Source of the DNA: Planctomyces sp. SH-PL14
GTDB lineage: Bacteria; Planctomycetota; Planctomycetia; Planctomycetales; Planctomycetaceae
DNA length: 64,000 nucleotides
Direction of reading: 5' to 3'
Assembly (NCBI RefSeq): GCF_001610835.1
Contig: NZ_CP011270.1
Location: 2,498,001-2,562,000 of the forward strand
Shown here piece after piece: positions 1-8,367 of the stretch (positions are counted from its first letter, which is position 1; every line of letters begins with the position of its first letter). The notes under the pieces were generated by a model that worked only from the letters and a program-made list of their open reading frames with translations, had not been told where the DNA came from and did no database searches. Position numbers and translations under genes: made by a program.

Positions 1-598
1 CGATCAGGTGCTTTCCGCCGGATCCATCGGTTCCCAGGTCAAATGTCCAGGAGGTCTCCCGGTCCTCGGTCGGTTCCAGAGCGGTGACGGTCCCGGCGTC
101 GCCAAAGAGCATGACGGCGGATCGATCCCGCGGACCGATTCGCCGGGAGGCGACTTCGCCCACGGCCAGCAGGCAGCGGCGACTGGCTCCGGATGCCACC
201 AGATGCGAAGCGACCCACAGGCCGTAGATGTAGCCGGAGCAGCCGAGATTCAGGTCGAGCGCGGCGCACGTCGTGGGAAGCCGCAGACGGTCCTGCAGCA
301 GGCAGCTCGTTGCCGGAAGCACGTAGTCCGCCGTCTGGGAGACGAACACCAGAGAGTCGACGGAGTCGCGTTCCCAGCCGAGATCGTCAAGCAGCCGTTC
401 CCCGGCGGCGAAGCACAGATCCGAGGTGCACATCCCGTCGGGAGCGACCCGGCGGCGCTGCACGCCGGTGGCTCGAATCACCTTGGCGATCTCCGCGGCC
501 CCGAAAACCGCTTCGTAGTCCGAGGTCGGTACGATGCGCTGTGGAACGGCGGATGCCAATCCCGCCATCCGCACTCCGCGAATCCGACTGACGCTCAT
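1..598 (-). CDS. beta-ketoacyl-ACP synthase III-like enzyme (KAS III), partial at left edge
   Basis: About 199 N-terminal residues are present; the C-terminus lies beyond base 1. The protein starts MSVSRIRG at the ATG at 596-598. The thiolase-fold active-site Cys is C120 in the LGCSGYIYGL stretch, preceded by LPTTCAALD, typical of FabH/PqsD/CerJ-like enzymes. The His and Asn of the triad would lie in the missing part. Enzymes of this family condense or transfer acyl groups between CoA/ACP and a malonyl or other acceptor. It follows the ACP gene by about 120 bp on the same strand and resembles the second KAS III at 3088-4137 around the active site, so the two may be paralogs serving one pathway. 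The frame stays open upstream, so a longer start is possible. Substrate unknown. Confidence 0.85.
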   Translation of the reverse strand, partial: MSVSRIRGVRMAGLASAVPQRIVPTSDYEAVFGAAEIAKVIRATGVQRRRVAPDGMCTSDLCFAAGERLLDDLGWERDSVDSLVFVSQTADYVLPATSCLLQDRLRLPTTCAALDLNLGCSGYIYGLWVASHLVASGASRRCLLAVGEVASRRIGPRDRSAVMLFGDAGTVTALEPTEDRETSWTFDLGTDGSGGKHLI

Positions 599-716
599 TT
601 CATTGTTCTTTACGGGGACCGGGGAAAGTCCGTCTCTGCGACGGTTCGTCGAAGGATCGCCGGTCTCGAGGAGTCGCGCAGCCTGATTTGCGGCTTCCGG
701 TGAGGCGCTCCACAAG

Positions 717-950
717 TCAATCTGCGAGATGATCCGAAACGAGCTTCATCAGGTCGTCGACGGTCTTGCAGGCGGCCAACTGCGGCCCCGCGACACGTTG
801 ACTGAACTCACTGTCGACCAGCGCGATAAAGCCCATCAGGGTCAGCGAATCCCACGCTTCCATCTGCTCCAGAACTTCGTCCGGACGGGTCGTTCCGGGG
901 GGCCGTTCCATCAGGGAGTCCAGCTTCAACAAAAAAACTTTGCGAGTCAT
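717..950 (-). CDS. acyl carrier protein
   Basis: A 77-residue acidic protein with the phosphopantetheine attachment motif WDSLTLMGF; the Ser of DSL would carry the prosthetic group. I chose the ATG at 948-950 because it overlaps the TGA of the upstream GNAT gene as ATGA (translational coupling); an upstream start would add nine residues. Length matches a free-standing ACP. Its position between an acyltransferase and a KAS III suggests a dedicated carrier for a specialised acyl chain rather than the housekeeping AcpP. Cytoplasmic. Confidence 0.85.
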   Translation of the reverse strand: MTRKVFLLKLDSLMERPPGTTRPDEVLEQMEAWDSLTLMGFIALVDSEFSQRVAGPQLAACKTVDDLMKLVSDHLAD

Positions 951-1678
951 AAACCGTTGAAACTCCTGGACTTCCACGCCCGCAACCGGGCCGCTTCAAA
1001 GCACTGTCGATCGCAGCCAAGGTATCGGAGCATTTCCCCGGTCGCAACGGCCCCCGATGTTGAAATCTCTGTGAAGACGGGCCCGCTGGCCGTCTCGACG
1101 CGGTAGAGCGGCACGTCTCCCAGGATGCGATATCCCAGCGTCCGGGTCGACTCCATGGCCAGGTCATTCGTGACGAGGACCTTCGAATACATCGTCGACA
1201 GATCGAGGTGTTCGAAGTCCCAGGCCATGCATGCAAAGTTGACGAAGTGCATGAAATTCATCCCGCCCCCGCGCTCTCCGCGAACAATGCCGTCGCTCAT
1301 GTTTCCACGTCGGCCGAGATCGACGAACCCGGTCCGGCCGATGAGGCGGTCATCGCCGACATACACCAGGCGGTTGAGGCGGCGGTCATCGCCCAGCGCG
1401 TGCTCCAGCCATTGCCGAGTCCCCTCCAGCGTGACCTGCCGCTGATCGAGCCAGCCCGTTCGGATCTGGTTTCTCCATCGGACGAACGTCTCCACGAGTG
1501 GCTCGCGGTCCGGCCGCGTTGCGGTCAGGGTCAGGACTCGTCCCAGCGGGCGATCGTCAAAGTCGAGAACGGGAATGTCCGCGGCCGCCTCGCCGGATTT
1601 CAGTTTTCGCACCCGTTCCAACTGCCAGGGCTCCGGCGCTCCCAGGGACTCCGGATCGAAACCCAAAAAGCCGCTCAC
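947..1678 (-). CDS. GNAT-family N-acetyl/acyltransferase
   Basis: 243 residues. The start is GTG at 1676-1678, preceded by a clear GGAGGAT ribosome site. The middle reads like a RimJ/RimL-type GNAT domain: IGRTGFVDLGRR (beta strand and turn), a region of aromatic and charged residues, and the late segment NDLAMESTRTLGYRILG, the usual acceptor-side helix and strand. Such enzymes move an acyl group from CoA (or ACP) to an amine. It heads the GNAT-ACP-KAS III transcription unit, divergent from the Rieske gene across 246 bp, which should hold both promoters. Possible role: acylating the amine of a lipid or small molecule. Acceptor unknown. Confidence 0.75.
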   Translation of the reverse strand: MSGFLGFDPESLGAPEPWQLERVRKLKSGEAAADIPVLDFDDRPLGRVLTLTATRPDREPLVETFVRWRNQIRTGWLDQRQVTLEGTRQWLEHALGDDRRLNRLVYVGDDRLIGRTGFVDLGRRGNMSDGIVRGERGGGMNFMHFVNFACMAWDFEHLDLSTMYSKVLVTNDLAMESTRTLGYRILGDVPLYRVETASGPVFTEISTSGAVATGEMLRYLGCDRQCFEAARLRAWKSRSFNGL

Positions 1679-1924
1679 GGATCCTCCGGCAAGACAACAG
1701 GGGCCATCGAACGACCGCTCGCTCGCAGACGGCAGAGTTAACTCCGCTCTGTTAAGGAATGGCGAGGGGGAACGCCTGCCGGGAATCGTTCTCTTCGAAC
1801 GGAGAACTTCCCCGCGAATGTCCGGATGGGAATGGAGACCTCTTCATTTCGCCTTTACAGAACCCCGTCATCGTTTCGAGACGGTGACCGCGACCTGACG
1901 CCCGGCGATTGAAGAAACGTTCCT
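1679..1924. promoter_or_regulatory. divergent intergenic region of the acyl-chain cluster
   Basis: 246 bp between the leftward GNAT gene and the rightward Rieske gene. No convincing coding frame. It must contain promoters for both arms; I see no clear -35/-10 pair or operator palindrome that I would defend. Confidence 0.4.
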
Positions 1925-3091
1925 ATGTTCGTGAACTCCGGCAGCCTGCCGCATCTGTTGCCTCCGGCCGCGTACACCGACGCCGATTGGTTCGCCAGGG
2001 AGCGGGCGGAGATCTTCGAACGGCAGTGGCAGCCCTTCTGTCTCGCCGACCAGGTGGCCAAGGATGGCGCGCAGTTCGCCGGGGAAGTGCTCGGGGTCCC
2101 GGTCGTGGTCTTCAACCGCGGCGGCCGGCTGTACGCGCTGAAGAACGTTTGCGCGCATCGGCACTCACAGATTGTTCCGGGCGGGGCGCAGTGCGGGTCG
2201 ACTTTGCGGTGCCAGATTCACGGCTGGGAGTACGACGAGTCGGGCAGCCTCGCCAAGATGACCGATGGCCGGTCGTTCAAGGGCTTTAAAGTGGGGGGGA
2301 CGTGCCTCGCTTCCTACCGCGCCCAGCAGGCGGGCCCTCTGGTGTTCGTGAATCTCGATTCCCGGGCCCCATCCTTCGAGGAGTCATTGGGAGGCTTCGC
2401 GGAGGAGTTCGGCCGGTTCTATCAGGACTTGCGGCACATCAGCACCTGGCAGATGGAGACGCCCGTCAACTGGAAAGTCATCGTCGAGAACGCCGTCGAG
2501 AGCTATCACGTCCCGATGGTGCATCCCAACACGTTTCAGGACTATCGCCCGGAAGAGCTGCACGATCACCACCTGGCTCCGACGTACTCGCGCTACGGGG
2601 ACTTGCTCCCCTATGAAAGCGAGAAAGGGCTGGAGTCGCTCGGGTTTCGGGTCTATACACGGCTCCTGATTCGGCAGCCGACGTTCAAACGCTTTACGCA
2701 CGTGCACGTCTATCCGAATCACCTGCTCTACTTCGGCGATATCTTCCGCGCGTTCAACTCCGTGGAGCCGCTCGGTCCCGAGCGCAGCCGAATCACGTTT
2801 TACAACTTCGTGCCCAGAAGGATTCACTGGGGACTTGCCGGCCGGATGCTCCAGGACCTGTCGATGGTGGTCTTTCTGAAAATGGGGCGGCGCATTCTGC
2901 AAGAGGACGTGGACCGCTGGCCGCCCGTGCAGAAGGGGCTGCGTCACGCCACGTCGCCCGGCGTGCTCAGCTGTCGTGAAGAACGCGTGTTCGGCATTCA
3001 GCGGTACGTCGCAGAGCAACTGGGAATGCCGGTCCCGTCGCTGGAACCGGAACGGTCGCCGTCGGATCAGTCCCCGGTCGCGATGCGATGA
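1925..3091 (+). CDS. Rieske non-heme iron oxygenase, alpha-subunit type
   Basis: 388 residues. The Rieske [2Fe-2S] ligands are C76/H78 (CAH) and C96/H99 (CQIH). The catalytic domain has E192-x2-H195-x4-H200, matching the bridging acid plus two-His spacing of ring-hydroxylating oxygenases. The family uses O2 and electrons from a reductase (none seen here) to hydroxylate or desaturate aromatic or aliphatic substrates. It overlaps the following KAS III gene as ATGA at 3088-3091, so the two are translated together. In this setting it probably tailors an acyl or aromatic product. An acid other than Asp at 192 is unusual but found in the wider family. Substrate unknown. Confidence 0.88.
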   Translation: MFVNSGSLPHLLPPAAYTDADWFARERAEIFERQWQPFCLADQVAKDGAQFAGEVLGVPVVVFNRGGRLYALKNVCAHRHSQIVPGGAQCGSTLRCQIHGWEYDESGSLAKMTDGRSFKGFKVGGTCLASYRAQQAGPLVFVNLDSRAPSFEESLGGFAEEFGRFYQDLRHISTWQMETPVNWKVIVENAVESYHVPMVHPNTFQDYRPEELHDHHLAPTYSRYGDLLPYESEKGLESLGFRVYTRLLIRQPTFKRFTHVHVYPNHLLYFGDIFRAFNSVEPLGPERSRITFYNFVPRRIHWGLAGRMLQDLSMVVFLKMGRRILQEDVDRWPPVQKGLRHATSPGVLSCREERVFGIQRYVAEQLGMPVPSLEPERSPSDQSPVAMR

Positions 3092-4137
3092 ACAGAAACA
3101 CGGACGACAGACAGATGGTCTACCTCGGTGCCTTGGCCTGCCACGTTCCGGACCACAGGGAGGATGTCTCCGCGCTGTGTGACGAGAATCCCGGATGGAA
3201 TGCCGAGACCATCGTCCGGAAGACAGGGATCCGCCGCCGCGCGCTGGCCAGACCTGAGGAGACGGCAGCCGACCTCGGCTATTTCGCGGCGGAGCGGTTG
3301 TTCGCGAGCGGAGCCATTGAACGGCCGGCCATCGACGGCCTGATCTTCAACAGCCATTCTCCCGACTACTGGATGCCGGCGACCGCCTGCCTGCTTCAGC
3401 ACCGGCTCGGACTGCCGACGACCTGTGCCGCATTGGACCTGGCCCTTGGATGCAGCGGGTTCACGTATTCCCTGTGGCTCGCCAAATCGCTGGTGGAATC
3501 CGGCGCCCGGCGGAACGTCCTTGTGATTTCGGCCGAGACCTTTTCCCGCTTCTGCGATCGGAGTGATCTGTCGACCGTAACGCTGTTCGGCGACGGGGCT
3601 GGAGCGGCGCTGGTGACCCGCGAACCGTCCGGAGCGCTGGCGAGGATCGGCGGTACGGTTCTGGGGACCGACGGCGCTGGAGCCGAGCATCTGATCGTGA
3701 AGGGTGGTGCCGCGCGGTCCGCGACCCAGGCGGGGGGGGAAGGCGAGTCGAGCCGTCCGCGGGTCTGGATGAACGGTCCGGAAGTCTTCTCGTTCACCAT
3801 CGCAACCGTCCGCAACTGCCTTCAGGAGCTCGTGGCGCGGGAAGAAATTCGTTGGGACGAAGTGCGACACTTCCTGCTGCATCAGGCCAGCGGATTCATG
3901 CTGGACAAGCTGCGGACGCAGCTCGGGCTGACTGAGCAGCAGTGTCCGATCGACATGGAAGATGTGGGAAACACGGCGAACGCATCGCTCCCGATTCTCA
4001 TTGATCGCTTGAGACGACGAGGACGTTTCCGATCAGGCGATCACATGGTCCTGGCGGGATTCGGCGTGGGTCTGTCCTGGGCGATGACGCATCTGGAATG
4101 GCTCGAAAATGGCGAGAGCGTTCCGGAGCGAGAGTGA
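3088..4137 (+). CDS. beta-ketoacyl-ACP synthase III-like enzyme (KAS III)
   Basis: 349 residues, full length for the family. The catalytic triad is visible: C122 in LGCSGFTYSL, H265 in LHQASGF, N295 in GNTAN. The thiolase fold is complete, ending in a glycine-rich FGVGLSW stretch. It is coupled to the Rieske gene by an ATGA overlap and ends two bases before the convergent phosphate acyltransferase. Together with the partial KAS III at 1-598 it makes two condensing enzymes for one ACP, unusual for primary fatty-acid synthesis and more like a specialised lipid or acyl natural-product pathway. Confidence 0.9.
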   Translation: MNRNTDDRQMVYLGALACHVPDHREDVSALCDENPGWNAETIVRKTGIRRRALARPEETAADLGYFAAERLFASGAIERPAIDGLIFNSHSPDYWMPATACLLQHRLGLPTTCAALDLALGCSGFTYSLWLAKSLVESGARRNVLVISAETFSRFCDRSDLSTVTLFGDGAGAALVTREPSGALARIGGTVLGTDGAGAEHLIVKGGAARSATQAGGEGESSRPRVWMNGPEVFSFTIATVRNCLQELVAREEIRWDEVRHFLLHQASGFMLDKLRTQLGLTEQQCPIDMEDVGNTANASLPILIDRLRRRGRFRSGDHMVLAGFGVGLSWAMTHLEWLENGESVPERE

Positions 4138-4138
4138 T

Positions 4139-5038
4139 TCAGTCGCAGGCCCTCAACGCATAGGCGAGCGACCGGAGGCGGGTTTCGACGTCGTCGGCGC
4201 GGGACATGAACACGATGGGGCAGGCGGCGCCGCAGAGGATCCCCCCGAAGCGGCAGTCGGCGGTGTACATGATCCCTTTCACCGTCAGGTTGGCCGAGAG
4301 GAGGTCGGGGAACAGCAGGACATCCGCCCCGCCGGTCACCTCGCCGCCGACTTTCTTCCGGCTGGCTGCGGTCGTTGAGTAGGCGAGGTCGAACGAGAGA
4401 GGGCCCTCGACCACGCAGTCGCCGAACTCGCCCGCTCCGCCGAGACGGGCGAGCTCCACCGCTTCCTGGGTATCCGGCAGGGCGGGCGTCGGCTTCTCGG
4501 TGGCGGACATGACCGCGACTCGCGGCGACGCGCAGCCGAGGCTGCGGGCGATTGTGGTTGAACTCCGGAGAAGGTCCTGCTTCTGCTCGAGCGTCGGGGC
4601 GGTCGTGACGCCGGTGTCGGTCATCAGGAACCGCCGGCCGTCGCGGGGGATCTCCATCAGGACGACCTGGCCGATGACCCGGCCGGTCCGCAGCCCCGCG
4701 GTCTTGTCGAGGACCGCTTTCATGAGGTCGGGGGTCGAGATCTGGCCCTTCATGAGGATCCGGGCCCGCCCCTCACGGATCTCCCGGACCGCGCCGACGG
4801 CGGGGTTCTCGTCGCCGCTGATGACAGTCCAGGTCGAGGTGTCCCGCCCGACTGACGCGGCGACCTGATCGATCTCGTCGCGAGGGCCCGAGAGAACCGG
4901 GCGGACCCAGCCTCGCTCTGCCGCGATGGCCAGGGCTTCGATCACGGTCGGGTCGGCGCCGCCGGCGGCTGCGACGGGGACCTGCGGTCGCTTTTCGTCG
5001 GCGGTCCGGAAGAGCTCGTCAAAACCGGGCAGGGACAT
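4139..5038 (-). CDS. phosphate acetyl/butyryltransferase family enzyme
   Basis: 299 residues, the size of phosphotransbutyrylase. Recognisable segments are MKGQISTPDLMKAVL, MTDTGVTTAPTLEQK (the MTDT phosphate/CoA region), the ATEKPTPALPDT turn and, near the end, GGADVLLFPDLLSAN. These enzymes interconvert acyl-CoA and acyl phosphate. It lies 88 bp downstream of the crotonase gene on the same strand, suggesting a two-gene acyl-CoA unit. It ends nose to nose with the KAS III gene, with almost no terminator space. Confidence 0.85.
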   Translation of the reverse strand: MSLPGFDELFRTADEKRPQVPVAAAGGADPTVIEALAIAAERGWVRPVLSGPRDEIDQVAASVGRDTSTWTVISGDENPAVGAVREIREGRARILMKGQISTPDLMKAVLDKTAGLRTGRVIGQVVLMEIPRDGRRFLMTDTGVTTAPTLEQKQDLLRSSTTIARSLGCASPRVAVMSATEKPTPALPDTQEAVELARLGGAGEFGDCVVEGPLSFDLAYSTTAASRKKVGGEVTGGADVLLFPDLLSANLTVKGIMYTADCRFGGILCGAACPIVFMSRADDVETRLRSLAYALRACD

Positions 5039-5126
5039 CGGTTCGCTTTCGTTTCCGCGGGGAATGCAAAGAGGAAGAGGCTCGGTCGGAGTGCCAGGGC
5101 GTCTTCAGGCCGGACTCTCCTTGCCA

Positions 5127-5921
5127 CTACCGGTTTTTCCAGTCCGGCGTGCGCTTCTGCAGGAAGGCGGCCATCCCTTCCTGGGCGTCGTGGGTCATGG
5201 CGTTGCCGGTCATGACGTCGACCGCGCGCTGGTAGGCCTCAGACTCGGAGAGGGCGTATTGATCGTGGAACGCGGTCTTGCCGATCTCCACCGTGAGGCG
5301 GCTGGTGGCGAGGATGGGGCGGGTGAGTTCTTCGATGGCGGTGTCGAGCTGGTCGGCCGGGACGACGCGGTTGACCATCCCGAGTTCGTGAGCCCGGCGG
5401 GCGGTGATCGGGATGCCGGTGAGGAGCATTTCCATCGCCACTTTGGCAGGGAGGCTGCGGACGATGGGGACCATTGGTGTGGTGCAGAAGAGGCCGATCT
5501 TGACTCCGGGGGTGGCGAAGACCGCTTCTTCGACGGCGACGATGAGGTCGCAGGCGGCGGCGAGCTGGCAGCCCGCCGCGGTGGCGACGCCCTGGACGCG
5601 GGCGATGACCGGTTGGGGGATCTGGCGGAGGCGGAGCATCATTCGGCTGCAGGCTTCGAAGATGCTGTGGTATTCCGCTTCGTTGCGTCCGGTCATCTCG
5701 CCGAGGTCGTGGCCGGAGCAGAAGACGGGTCCGGCGGCGGCGAGGATGACGACTCGGGATTCGGGATCGGCGGCTGTCTTTTCGAGGGCGGCGTCGAGGG
5801 CGGCGATGAGTTCGCGGGAGAGGGCGTTGCGTCGGGCGGGGCGGTTGAGGGTGAGGCGGGTGATGCCGCCGGCAGTTTCGACGAGGAGAGGGGATTCGGT
5901 GGAGAGGGGAGCAGCGGACAT
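5127..5921 (-). CDS. enoyl-CoA hydratase/isomerase family protein, ECHDC3-like
   Basis: 264 residues from the ATG at 5919-5921; the open frame extends upstream but into the structured repeat at 6001-6299, so the longer version is rejected. Crotonase signatures are [19 protein letters not shown] (first oxyanion-hole segment) and [17 protein letters not shown] (second). The [10 protein letters not shown] stretch, where hydratases carry a catalytic Glu, matches the ECHDC3 subgroup, so classic hydratase activity is doubtful. A role in handling acyl-CoA thioesters is likely; the exact reaction is not clear. Confidence 0.82.
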   Translation of the reverse strand: MSAAPLSTESPLLVETAGGITRLTLNRPARRNALSRELIAALDAALEKTAADPESRVVILAAAGPVFCSGHDLGEMTGRNEAEYHSIFEACSRMMLRLRQIPQPVIARVQGVATAAGCQLAAACDLIVAVEEAVFATPGVKIGLFCTTPMVPIVRSLPAKVAMEMLLTGIPITARRAHELGMVNRVVPADQLDTAIEELTRPILATSRLTVEIGKTAFHDQYALSESEAYQRAVDVMTGNAMTHDAQEGMAAFLQKRTPDWKNR

Positions 5922-6000
5922 GCTGGCAGGATCCGAGGAGACGCAACGAGGGGACCGAGAGAGAAAGCGTATCCGCTCGAATCGTGCCTCCCAACCCACC

Positions 6001-6299
6001 GGGTCCAGGGGCGACCCTGGTGGGGGATGCAAGGGGGCCACGCCCCCTTGCCCGCCGGAGGCCCTCTCGTCGAGAGATATCTGAAGGAGCGAGTGTCCAA
6101 GCGCGGACAACGTGCCGTATGCCCCCTCACCTCACCCGCGGGGATTGCAAAGCCAGCGGTGTGGTGTGGGGGAGTCCTCAACGCGGGGACCACAAAGGGG
6201 ACATCCGTTGTGTCCCACGGTTCCTCACAGGAGTGCCTCCGGCGGCAAGGGGGCGTGGCCCCCTTGACCCCTGGCTGCCGTGGCACGTTGGGTTTGAAC
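6001..6299 (+). repeat. dispersed ~300-bp structured repeat, copy 1
   Basis: Shares its start (GGGTCCAGGGG), end (ACGTTGGGTTTGA) and many interior blocks (for example TCTGAAGGAGC, GTCCAAGCGCGGA, CACGGTTCCTCA) with 13891-14188 and the reverse strand of 36002-36286. The left-end hairpin at 6029-6051 has a 10-bp stem and 3-nt loop; the right-end hairpin at 6246-6266 has a 9-bp stem. The two arms are also near-perfect inverted copies of each other. Indels between copies are not multiples of three, so it is not coding. Intergenic. Confidence 0.85.
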
Positions 6300-6421
6300 T
6301 ATGGAAGCTGCGCCGGCAAGGACGTGGTTCAAACAAAGAGGTGAGTCCGCGCAAAAACAAACCGGGACGACCCTCTTTCAAGGATCGCCCCGGCTGAGGA
6401 GGGACGGCGAAATGTCCAGAA

Positions 6422-7342
6422 CTACTTACCCGCGCCGCGCAGCGTCTCCACTTCCTTACGCAACGTCTCCACCTGCTCACTGAGCTTATCGATCGACTTC
6501 TGCAACTTGTCGACCTGCTCCGCCGACGCCGGAGGACCCGCCACGAACCCCGGTCCCATATGCGTCATCGAGAAGCCCGGAGGAAACCGCCCCTCACGAC
6601 GGGCATGATCCCGCCACGCCTTCAGCGCCTCATCGACCGGCCGTCCATCAGGACCCGCCTTCGCATCACCACCTTCACTGACAGCCGGCTTCCGCTCCGC
6701 CTCGGGAACCACCTTCTCCCGCAGCAGCGGAGTGATCTTCGCCGTCAGCTTCTCCCCCTTGCGGAGATAAGCGATCTCGACCTCTTTCTCCCCGACAGCG
6801 TCAACCGCCTCCATCAGCGAAGCGGGAGTCTCAATCACCTTGCCGTCGAGATGAGTCACGACGTCGTTCGGCTCAAGCCCCGCCTTCGCGGCCGGCCCCT
6901 CCGGAAGGACTTCCTGCACAACCACGCCGGCGTTGTCATCGACCGGAAGCACACGGCGGGTTTCTTCGCCCAGCGGACGGACCATCACTCCCAGCGCGTG
7001 CTTCGACGGCGGAGCCTCCGGACGTCCCTGCTGCTGAAGCTGAGCCTCGACCATCCGGACGACCGCTTCGGCCTCGGGCGTATCCGGGACCTGCAGGACG
7101 ATGAACCCTCCCTGCGGCCCCGGGACCTCGATGAGCCGCTGGTGCTTCAGCGGCCGCGGACCGGGCTTGTCTCCTTTAGCGCCCGCTCCTGCCTTGTCCT
7201 CGCGGGACTCGACTTTCGCGGCGGGCTTGTCCGAGTCACCCGAAGGATCGTTGGAGTCGTCGGCAAACGTCACGGGGGCGGCCTGACTCAACGAGAGCGC
7301 GGCGGCGACGCTCCAGATCATCGCTTTCTTGATCGGTATCAT
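6422..7342 (-). CDS. secreted PDZ-domain protein with C-terminal coiled coil
   Basis: 306 residues from the ATG at 7340-7342, preceded by AAGGGAG. The first ~27 residues form a Sec signal peptide (MIPIKKAMIWSVAAALSL, cut near TFA-DD). A charged low-complexity linker is followed by a PDZ domain: HALGVMVRPLG, AGVVVQEVLPEGPAAKAGL (carboxylate-binding loop and helix) and NDVVTHLDGKVI. The last ~30 residues are a heptad-like coiled coil. No protease domain is attached, so it should be an adaptor or scaffold outside the inner membrane. It lies about 290 bp downstream of the sigma/anti-sigma pair on the same strand, which could make it a target or sensor partner (inference). Confidence 0.8.
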   Translation of the reverse strand: MIPIKKAMIWSVAAALSLSQAAPVTFADDSNDPSGDSDKPAAKVESREDKAGAGAKGDKPGPRPLKHQRLIEVPGPQGGFIVLQVPDTPEAEAVVRMVEAQLQQQGRPEAPPSKHALGVMVRPLGEETRRVLPVDDNAGVVVQEVLPEGPAAKAGLEPNDVVTHLDGKVIETPASLMEAVDAVGEKEVEIAYLRKGEKLTAKITPLLREKVVPEAERKPAVSEGGDAKAGPDGRPVDEALKAWRDHARREGRFPPGFSMTHMGPGFVAGPPASAEQVDKLQKSIDKLSEQVETLRKEVETLRGAGK

Positions 7343-7499
7343 GGGGAAACTCCCTTGTTCCAACGAGACGGGATGGCGAGGTCCACCCGGGGGCGCGAAC
7401 GCGGCCACCGATGCGACGGAACCTGTGTACGAGAAGGGGAAAGCGGACGGATAATCAGCCGGGCGCTTCAGACGCCGGGCTCGGCACCTTTCAGGGACT

Positions 7500-7598
7500 A
7501 AACACCAAGACACCAAGGAGGCACAAAGAGCACAAAGGTCTGAGATGGCAGACGAAAGCCTTGGTGTCCTTGGTGAGATCTTCGTGTCTTGGTGTTTA
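7500..7598. repeat. large intergenic inverted repeat (ACACCAAGACACCAAGG type)
   Basis: The left arm starts AACACCAAGACACCAAGGAGG and the right arm ends TTCGTGTCTTGGTGTTT; they are inverted copies around a ~20-base centre, with GCACAAAGAGCACAAAG inside. This is a repetitive intergenic hairpin type I recall from planctomycete-like genomes and often mis-annotated as a small basic protein. It separates the PDZ gene from the anti-sigma gene and may end transcripts. Confidence 0.7.
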
Positions 7599-7629
7599 AC
7601 AACCCGCCCCCACTTCCGGGACAAGCCGG

Positions 7630-8367
7630 CTACTGGATCGCGTTCCGGACCCGGACGGAGTTCACCGGAACGATGTAGTGCCGCCCGTCCGGAAGCGGGA
7701 TCGAGTAGTACAACTGCCCTTCTTCGATGGCGTAGCCCGACCGCTGGAGCTCCTTCCGCAATTCGTCCGAGACGAGCGTTGGCTGAGTCGTCTGCGCGGC
7801 GGCATTCGCACCGGCATGGTGAGCCGGCGCCGGCGTCGTGATACCGACCCGGGCTCCTCCGAGGCCGGAGCCATCCACCGTCGTGACCTGAACCGAACGC
7901 GCGGTTGTTCCGCCGGCGGAGGCGGGAGAGGACGAAGATCCCGTGGGCTCAAACGGAAAACCGTCCCTCGCCGCGACGCTCGCGGCGCCGTTCGTGCCGG
8001 AGACGCCGGGTCCGTCCGTCCCCATCTGGCCGTGCAGGATCACACCCGCCATCACCCCCGCCGCCATCGACGAGACCACCTTGCCCCACACGCCGACGGA
8101 ATTTCTTCGGCCGGCCGGCGCATGTCCGGACGAGGTCGCGGCGAGCGGGGTCGCATTCGCAGCCGCCGGCTTCGGGCTCGCCGGCGTGATCGGCTCCGTC
8201 TTCTGGATCGTTTGGGACCAGAGCTGGTTCTCCAGGTAGGCGAGGGCGAGGTGCCGCCATCCGTCCGGCAGAGCCTGGATGCGGCGGAGGAGCGCCTGCT
8301 GGTCCGCTTCCGAAAGCTGACCGTCGACGCATCGCTGAATTTCGAGTTCCAGTTCGAGATGGCTCAT
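7630..8367 (-). CDS. anti-sigma factor, single-pass membrane protein
   Basis: 245 residues. The N-terminal ~55 residues (EIQRCVDGQLSEADQQALL ... WRHLALAYLENQLW) resemble the helical sigma-binding domain of planctomycete anti-sigma factors, without the His-Cys-Cys zinc motif. One hydrophobic segment at about residues 95-112 is followed by a Ser/Ala/Gly-rich stretch and a C-terminal segment (LRKELQRSGYAIEEGQLYY) that would be periplasmic. The start overlaps the sigma stop as ATGA at 8364-8367, so sigma and anti-sigma are co-translated. It should hold the sigma factor inactive until an envelope signal arrives; the signal is unknown. Confidence 0.78.
   Translation of the reverse strand: MSHLELELEIQRCVDGQLSEADQQALLRRIQALPDGWRHLALAYLENQLWSQTIQKTEPITPASPKPAAANATPLAATSSGHAPAGRRNSVGVWGKVVSSMAAGVMAGVILHGQMGTDGPGVSGTNGAASVAARDGFPFEPTGSSSSPASAGGTTARSVQVTTVDGSGLGGARVGITTPAPAHHAGANAAAQTTQPTLVSDELRKELQRSGYAIEEGQLYYSIPLPDGRHYIVPVNSVRVRNAIQ

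Noticed and set aside
5922-6110. N-terminal extension of the crotonase
   Set aside because: It runs into the noncoding repeat copy 1, and family length supports the start at 5921.
4926-6344. Rightward Gly/Asp-rich 472-codon frame
   Set aside because: Antisense to the crotonase gene and extending through the noncoding repeat.
7411-7599. Small basic protein inside the intergenic hairpin
   Set aside because: It is a translation of the inverted repeat, with no ribosome site or fold.
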